Positions 58,373 through 64,000 of a stretch of DNA of 64,000 nucleotides are shown here, piece by piece (the first letter of the stretch is position 1; each line of letters opens with the position of its first letter). Origin of the DNA: an uncultured Pelagibacteraceae bacterium (GTDB lineage: Bacteria; Pseudomonadota; Alphaproteobacteria; Pelagibacterales; Pelagibacteraceae); assembly GCA_902560075.1 (NCBI GenBank), contig CACEKE010000004.1, positions 41,001 through 105,000 of the forward strand. Direction: 5' to 3'. The position numbers and the translations under genes were made by a program. Under the pieces are notes generated by a model. That model had not been told where the DNA came from. It did not search any database and saw only the letters and a program-made list of their open reading frames with translations.

Positions 58373-59446
58373 ATGATACCTTTAAAAAAAATTAGAGAGA
58401 TTATCTCTCAGCATAATGAAATAGAGCAAAGTTTGTCCTCTGGGACAATAAATAAAAAAGATTTTGCTAAGAAATCTAAAGAATATTCTGATCTAAATGA
58501 AATTATCAAAAGCGCGAAAGAATATGAAAATTTTGATGCAATTAAAAGCGATTTAGAAATAATAATAAATGATAATAAAAATGAGCCTGATATTAAAAAT
58601 CTTGCAAAAAACGAATTATCAGATCTTATTGAAAAAAATATAGTTAACGAAAAAAAGCTAAAATTATTTCTTTTACCAAAAGATGAAGCAGACACAAAAA
58701 ATGCAATCTTAGAAATAAGGGCTGGCACAGGAGGATTAGAGGCAAGTCTTTTCGCTGGAGATCTATTTAAAATGTACGAAAAAGTTTGCAATAAAAAAAA
58801 ATGGAATTTAGAAATAATTAGTATCTCAAAAAGTGAAGCTGGGGGTTTAAAAGAGGTAATAGCTGTAATAAAAGGCAAAAATATTTATTCTTCATTGAAA
58901 TATGAAAGTGGCGTTCATAGAGTTCAAAGAGTTCCAGATACCGAGACTCAAGGCAGAATACACACGTCTGCAGCAACTGTAGCTGTTTTGCCGGAGGCAG
59001 AGGATTTTGATGTTAAGTTAGAAGATAAAGATTTAAGAATCGATGTTTTTAGGAGCAGCGGCCCAGGTGGACAAAGCGTAAATACGACAGATAGTGCAGT
59101 AAGAATCACACACATTCCCTCAGGAATAGTTGTAAGTCAACAAGACGAGAAATCTCAAATTAGAAATAAAGAAAAAGGCCTTAAAATTCTTAGATCAAGA
59201 ATATATGAATTTGAAAGACAAAAAAGGGAAAACGAAAGATCTAAAGATAGAAAAAATAAAATTGGTTCCGGAGATAGATCTGAAAGAATTAGAACCTATA
59301 ATTTTCCACAAGGAAGAGTTACAGATCATAGAATAAATTTAACACTTCATAAATTAGAGGAATTTATGCAAGGTGAGATTTTTGAAGAAATGAATGAAAC
59401 TTTGCTTTTACGTGCTCAAGAAAATGAATTAGAAGAGTTGAGCTGA
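58373..59446 (+). CDS. prfA: peptide chain release factor 1
   Basis: [45 protein letters not shown]. Confidence 0.96.
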   Translation: MIPLKKIREIISQHNEIEQSLSSGTINKKDFAKKSKEYSDLNEIIKSAKEYENFDAIKSDLEIIINDNKNEPDIKNLAKNELSDLIEKNIVNEKKLKLFLLPKDEADTKNAILEIRAGTGGLEASLFAGDLFKMYEKVCNKKKWNLEIISISKSEAGGLKEVIAVIKGKNIYSSLKYESGVHRVQRVPDTETQGRIHTSAATVAVLPEAEDFDVKLEDKDLRIDVFRSSGPGGQSVNTTDSAVRITHIPSGIVVSQQDEKSQIRNKEKGLKILRSRIYEFERQKRENERSKDRKNKIGSGDRSERIRTYNFPQGRVTDHRINLTLHKLEEFMQGEIFEEMNETLLLRAQENELEELS

Positions 59447-60288
59447 TGAATTCTATTGAATTAATTAGAATAGGAACAAAAATTTTACAGAAAAGTTCAA
59501 AAATTAGTGCTGGATTAGATAGTGAACTAATATTATCAAATATATTAAAAACAACACGTGAAAAATTGATTATTCATCCTAAAAAAAATATTAATAAAAT
59601 CTTAGAAAATAAATTTAACTCCGACATAAAAGCAAGAAAGTTGAACAAACCAATAGCTTACATACTGGGATATAAAGAATTTTGGAAACAAAAGTTCGTT
59701 ACTGACAATAATGTGCTTATTCCAAGACCAGATACTGAGCTAATTGTAGAAAATGTCATAAAAAATTTTAAAAAAAAAGAGAGTAAAAATGTTCTAGATA
59801 TTGGTACTGGATCAGGATGTATAATATTAAGCATTCTATCAGAGAGAAAAAAATTTAAAGGTATCGGAATTGATACAAGCAAACACGCTATAAATGTTGC
59901 AAAAATCAATGCAAAAATGCAACAGTTTGGAAATAGAATAAGATTTATCAATACTGATATTGACAATTTTTTTTCATGCAAATATGATTTAATTGTTTCA
60001 AATCCTCCATATATTAAAAAAAGTAAGTTGAGCAGTTTGATAGAGGATATTAGAAATTTTGAGCCAAAGCTGGCACTTGATGGAGGTCCAGATGGTTTTT
60101 CAACGATTTTAAAAGTTATTGTAAAAAGTTCAAAACTGTTAAAAAAAAAAGGTATGTTATTTATAGAAATTGATAATACACAAGTAATAAAAACTAAAGA
60201 AATGCTTAAGAAATATAAATTCTTTACAAAAGATGTATGTAAAGATCTAAGCGGTAATAATAGATGTATAATTGCTATTAAACTTTAA
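59446..60288 (+). CDS. prmC: release factor glutamine methyltransferase
   Basis: VLDIGTGSGCIILSIL; LIVSNPPYIKKS. Confidence 0.95.
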   Translation: MNSIELIRIGTKILQKSSKISAGLDSELILSNILKTTREKLIIHPKKNINKILENKFNSDIKARKLNKPIAYILGYKEFWKQKFVTDNNVLIPRPDTELIVENVIKNFKKKESKNVLDIGTGSGCIILSILSERKKFKGIGIDTSKHAINVAKINAKMQQFGNRIRFINTDIDNFFSCKYDLIVSNPPYIKKSKLSSLIEDIRNFEPKLALDGGPDGFSTILKVIVKSSKLLKKKGMLFIEIDNTQVIKTKEMLKKYKFFTKDVCKDLSGNNRCIIAIKL

Positions 60289-60291
60289 AAC

Positions 60292-60627
60292 ATGAAAAAT
60301 TTCAAAAATTTTAGAAGAAGCAAAAATAGAAATAATATTAGAAGCTTTAAAAGTAATACTGCAACTAAATTTAATGGAGATTTTAATGTGTCTGGGGAAT
60401 TTAAAAGAAAAAAAATTTCAAAAAATATAAACCCCTCAAAACTAATTGAGAAATATACTGAACTTGCAAAAGAAGCTTTATCAAACGGAGATAAAATACT
60501 ATCTGAAAATTATTATCAACACGCTGATCATTTTACAAGAATTTATGAAAAACAGAATCAAATAAATTCTGAAAAAAATATTGAAAACTACAAAGAAACA
60601 AGTCTTGCTGAAAAAAAATTAATTTAA
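60292..60627 (+). CDS. DUF4167 family protein
   Basis: Basic N-terminus; KYTELAKEALSNGDKILSENYYQHADHFTRI; after prmC. Confidence 0.85.
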   Translation: MKNFKNFRRSKNRNNIRSFKSNTATKFNGDFNVSGEFKRKKISKNINPSKLIEKYTELAKEALSNGDKILSENYYQHADHFTRIYEKQNQINSEKNIENYKETSLAEKKLI

Positions 60628-60649
60628 TTCTAAATTGATAAAATTTAAT

Positions 60650-61981
60650 TTAACTTGTCCTATCAATAAGTTCTGACTTTAATACATTGGTTTTTATTTT
60701 AATGATTTCAAATTCTTTTCTTTGTTTCCCTTGTAAAGTCTTACCCGAAGGTAGTTTTAATTTTTGTGAGTTTACTTTTCGACCATTCTCTATCACTTCA
60801 TAATGTAAATGTGGTCCAGTCGACATACCTGTCGAGCCAACATAGCCAATTGTTTGACCTTGTTTAACTCTAGTGCCTTTTTTTATACCTCTGCCAAATT
60901 TAGATAAATGCGCATACACAGTTGAGTAAACAGAATTATGTTTTATTTTAACACAGTTTCCCCCTCCACCACACCAAGATGCTTTAGTTACTACACCATC
61001 ACCAGATGCCATAATTGGAGTACCCATCGGTGCTGCAAAATCAGTTCCAGTGTGCATTTTTGTAAAACCAAGAATTGGATGTTTTCTTTTACCAAAACTT
61101 GAGGATAGTCTGGCACCATTTATGGGAGTTTTCATTAAAGTTTTTTTTATACTTTGTCCTCTTTCGTCAAAGTGATCATTGATTTGGTCACTTTTAAAAA
61201 AATACAAAGGGTATTCTTTACCCTGTAATATTAAATTAGCGTATATTATATTCCCGGTTTCTATTACCTCATTGTCATCATTAAAAAAATTTTCGTAAAT
61301 TATTTGAAACATATCATTTTTCCAAATATCCCTTTGAAAGTCTACTTGAAATCCATAAATTCTAGCAAATTCAACAACTAGTGACGGAGGTATTTTCTCT
61401 TTTATCGCACTTGAATAGAGACTGTTTTTAATTACAGACTCTTTATATTCAAAATCTTTTCTCAAATTTTTCTCAACTTTTGTTACAGCAAATTTATCTT
61501 TTAAATAATCCCTTTTAAAAATAATATTGGTTGTTTTGCTTATTGCGAAATCTATTTCAATTACTTTGATAGGTTCTTTTTTGTCAATTTGAAAACTAAT
61601 TATTTCGTTTTCAAATATCTTGTTAATTTTTTTATTATTTACAATATTTTTTAGAACAATTTTTTTTTCTTTATTAGGTATTTCTAAATTATTTAAGATT
61701 TTTTCAAGACTATCTCCCTCATTAACTTTATAATTTATTATTTGATATCTTGGGGTGAGATTTTCAACAAAGGTTTCTAAGGTCTTGTTAAGGTATGTAT
61801 TTTTTAATACTTTTTCAAAGTATAAAACCTCATTTTTCTTGTATGAATTATAGAAATTAAAAATTATCAATAAAAAAGCTAAAGATATAATTACTATAAA
61901 CAAATGAGTATAAACTTTGAAAGTTTTGTTAATTAGTTGTAAATTCATATAAAAATGTTGATTTATATGGCTTTTTACCAT
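60650..61981 (-). CDS. M23-family metallopeptidase (membrane-anchored LysM/OapA-like)
   Basis: N-terminal TM; HTGTDFAAPMGTPIMASGDGVV; VYAHLSKFGRGIKKGTRVKQGQTIGYVGSTGMSTGPHLHYEV. Confidence 0.92.
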   Translation of the reverse strand: MVKSHINQHFYMNLQLINKTFKVYTHLFIVIISLAFLLIIFNFYNSYKKNEVLYFEKVLKNTYLNKTLETFVENLTPRYQIINYKVNEGDSLEKILNNLEIPNKEKKIVLKNIVNNKKINKIFENEIISFQIDKKEPIKVIEIDFAISKTTNIIFKRDYLKDKFAVTKVEKNLRKDFEYKESVIKNSLYSSAIKEKIPPSLVVEFARIYGFQVDFQRDIWKNDMFQIIYENFFNDDNEVIETGNIIYANLILQGKEYPLYFFKSDQINDHFDERGQSIKKTLMKTPINGARLSSSFGKRKHPILGFTKMHTGTDFAAPMGTPIMASGDGVVTKASWCGGGGNCVKIKHNSVYSTVYAHLSKFGRGIKKGTRVKQGQTIGYVGSTGMSTGPHLHYEVIENGRKVNSQKLKLPSGKTLQGKQRKEFEIIKIKTNVLKSELIDRTS

Positions 61982-62001
61982 ATTTTTTTAAATCTAATAG
62001 C

Positions 62002-62029
62002 TTGATTTCCTAAAATTTTAGCATATAAG
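62002..62029 (+). promoter_or_regulatory. candidate rRNA operon promoter
   Basis: TTGATT-16 nt-TATAAG upstream of the 16S leader. Confidence 0.4.
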
Positions 62030-62104
62030 CGTCACACTCAGCCTATATTGAAGCTGTTATTATTAGGTTTTTAACCTAATTAGCTATTTTTTTTGTTTAA
62101 ATTT

Positions 62105-62128
62105 GAGAAGAGAAGTGTGGACGGTTAA
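62105..62128 (+). other. 5' arm of pre-16S processing stem
   Basis: GAGAAGAGAAGTGTGGACGGTTAA pairs with 63740-63763. Confidence 0.7.
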
Positions 62129-62213
62129 GGTTACCAAAATTTGTCGTACATACTTCTAAACACATAAGTATTATTCTTAGTACTTATGATGAAGCTAGTG
62201 TGCGCCGTTTTTA

Positions 62214-63689
<1,476 letters not shown>

Positions 63690-63739
63690 AAGGATGATTA
63701 AAAAAATTTTTTTTAATCTAAATAATAAACAGGATAATG

Positions 63740-63763
63740 TTGACCGTCCTCATTTCTCTTTTC
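63740..63763 (+). other. 3' arm of pre-16S processing stem
   Basis: TTGACCGTCCTCATTTCTCTTTTC pairs with 62105-62128. Confidence 0.7.
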
Positions 63764-63791
63764 AATAATGTTACTCTTGGTCTCTAAATAC

Positions 63792-63868
63792 GGGCCGGTA
63801 GCTCAGTTGGTTAGAGCACACCCTTGATAAGGGTGGGGTCGAAAGTTCGAGTCTTTCTCGGCCCACCA
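63792..63868 (+). tRNA. tRNA-Ile (anticodon GAU)
   Basis: GGGCCGG...CACCCTTGATAAGGGTG...CGGCCCACCA; CCA encoded; in 16S-23S spacer position. Confidence 0.97.
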
Positions 63869-63882
63869 TATTAATTTTCTTG

Positions 63883-63958
63883 GGGGGATTAGCTCAGCTG
63901 GGAGAGCGCCTGATTTGCATTCAGGAGGTCAGCGGTTCGATCCCGCTATCCTCCACCA
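63883..63958 (+). tRNA. tRNA-Ala (anticodon UGC)
   Basis: GGGGGATTAGCTC...CCTGATTTGCATTCAGG...ATCCTCCACCA; CCA encoded. Confidence 0.97.
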
Positions 63959-64000
63959 TAAGTAACTTAGTTATTAAATTTGTAAATATATTTAAATTAT

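Noticed and set aside
4713-59981. Antisense ORFs in the track (for example 4713-4940, 10146-10355, 32768-32968, 54357-54725, 57916-58374, 58408-58878, 59658-59981)
   Set aside because: Each overlaps a well-supported core gene on the other strand and shows no recognisable domain; expected by chance in AT-rich coding DNA

Overview
This 64 kb window is a very AT-rich, gene-dense stretch of alphaproteobacterial chromosome. Gene content, synteny, small intergenic gaps and the 16S sequence fit a streamlined SAR11/Pelagibacterales-type genome; this placement is inference, with no database search done. It is almost entirely core genome: aro, def-fmt-truA, dap/arg, rpmH-rnpA-yidD-yidC, his, trp-accD-folC, rpsA-ihfB, lpt/kds, argD-argF, dnaX-ybaB-recR, glcB, accA, secA, argJ, ubiG, lysC-ispG-prfA-prmC, and the start of an rRNA operon (16S, tRNA-Ile, tRNA-Ala). 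I see no prophage, transposon, CRISPR array or defence island. The most interesting points are: (1) structural RNA genes that abut coding sequences (tRNA-His 8 nt before hisS; SRP RNA 9 nt before dnaX; tRNA-Phe 15 nt after infA); (2) a C-terminal transmembrane-like tail on AccA; (3) a SET-domain methyltransferase next to an HDAC-family deacetylase at the end of a lysine/arginine biosynthesis run; (4) convergent genes that overlap at their stop codons, three sharing one TTAA as both stops; (5) a 24-nt pre-16S flanking stem whose two arms lie about 1.6 kb apart; (6) an MGME1-like PD-(D/E)XK nuclease beside exonuclease I; (7) expected genes missing from otherwise conserved clusters (lptA, cmk, engB); (8) small ORFs absent or unexplained in the ORF track; (9) a structured 224-nt gap after cspA.
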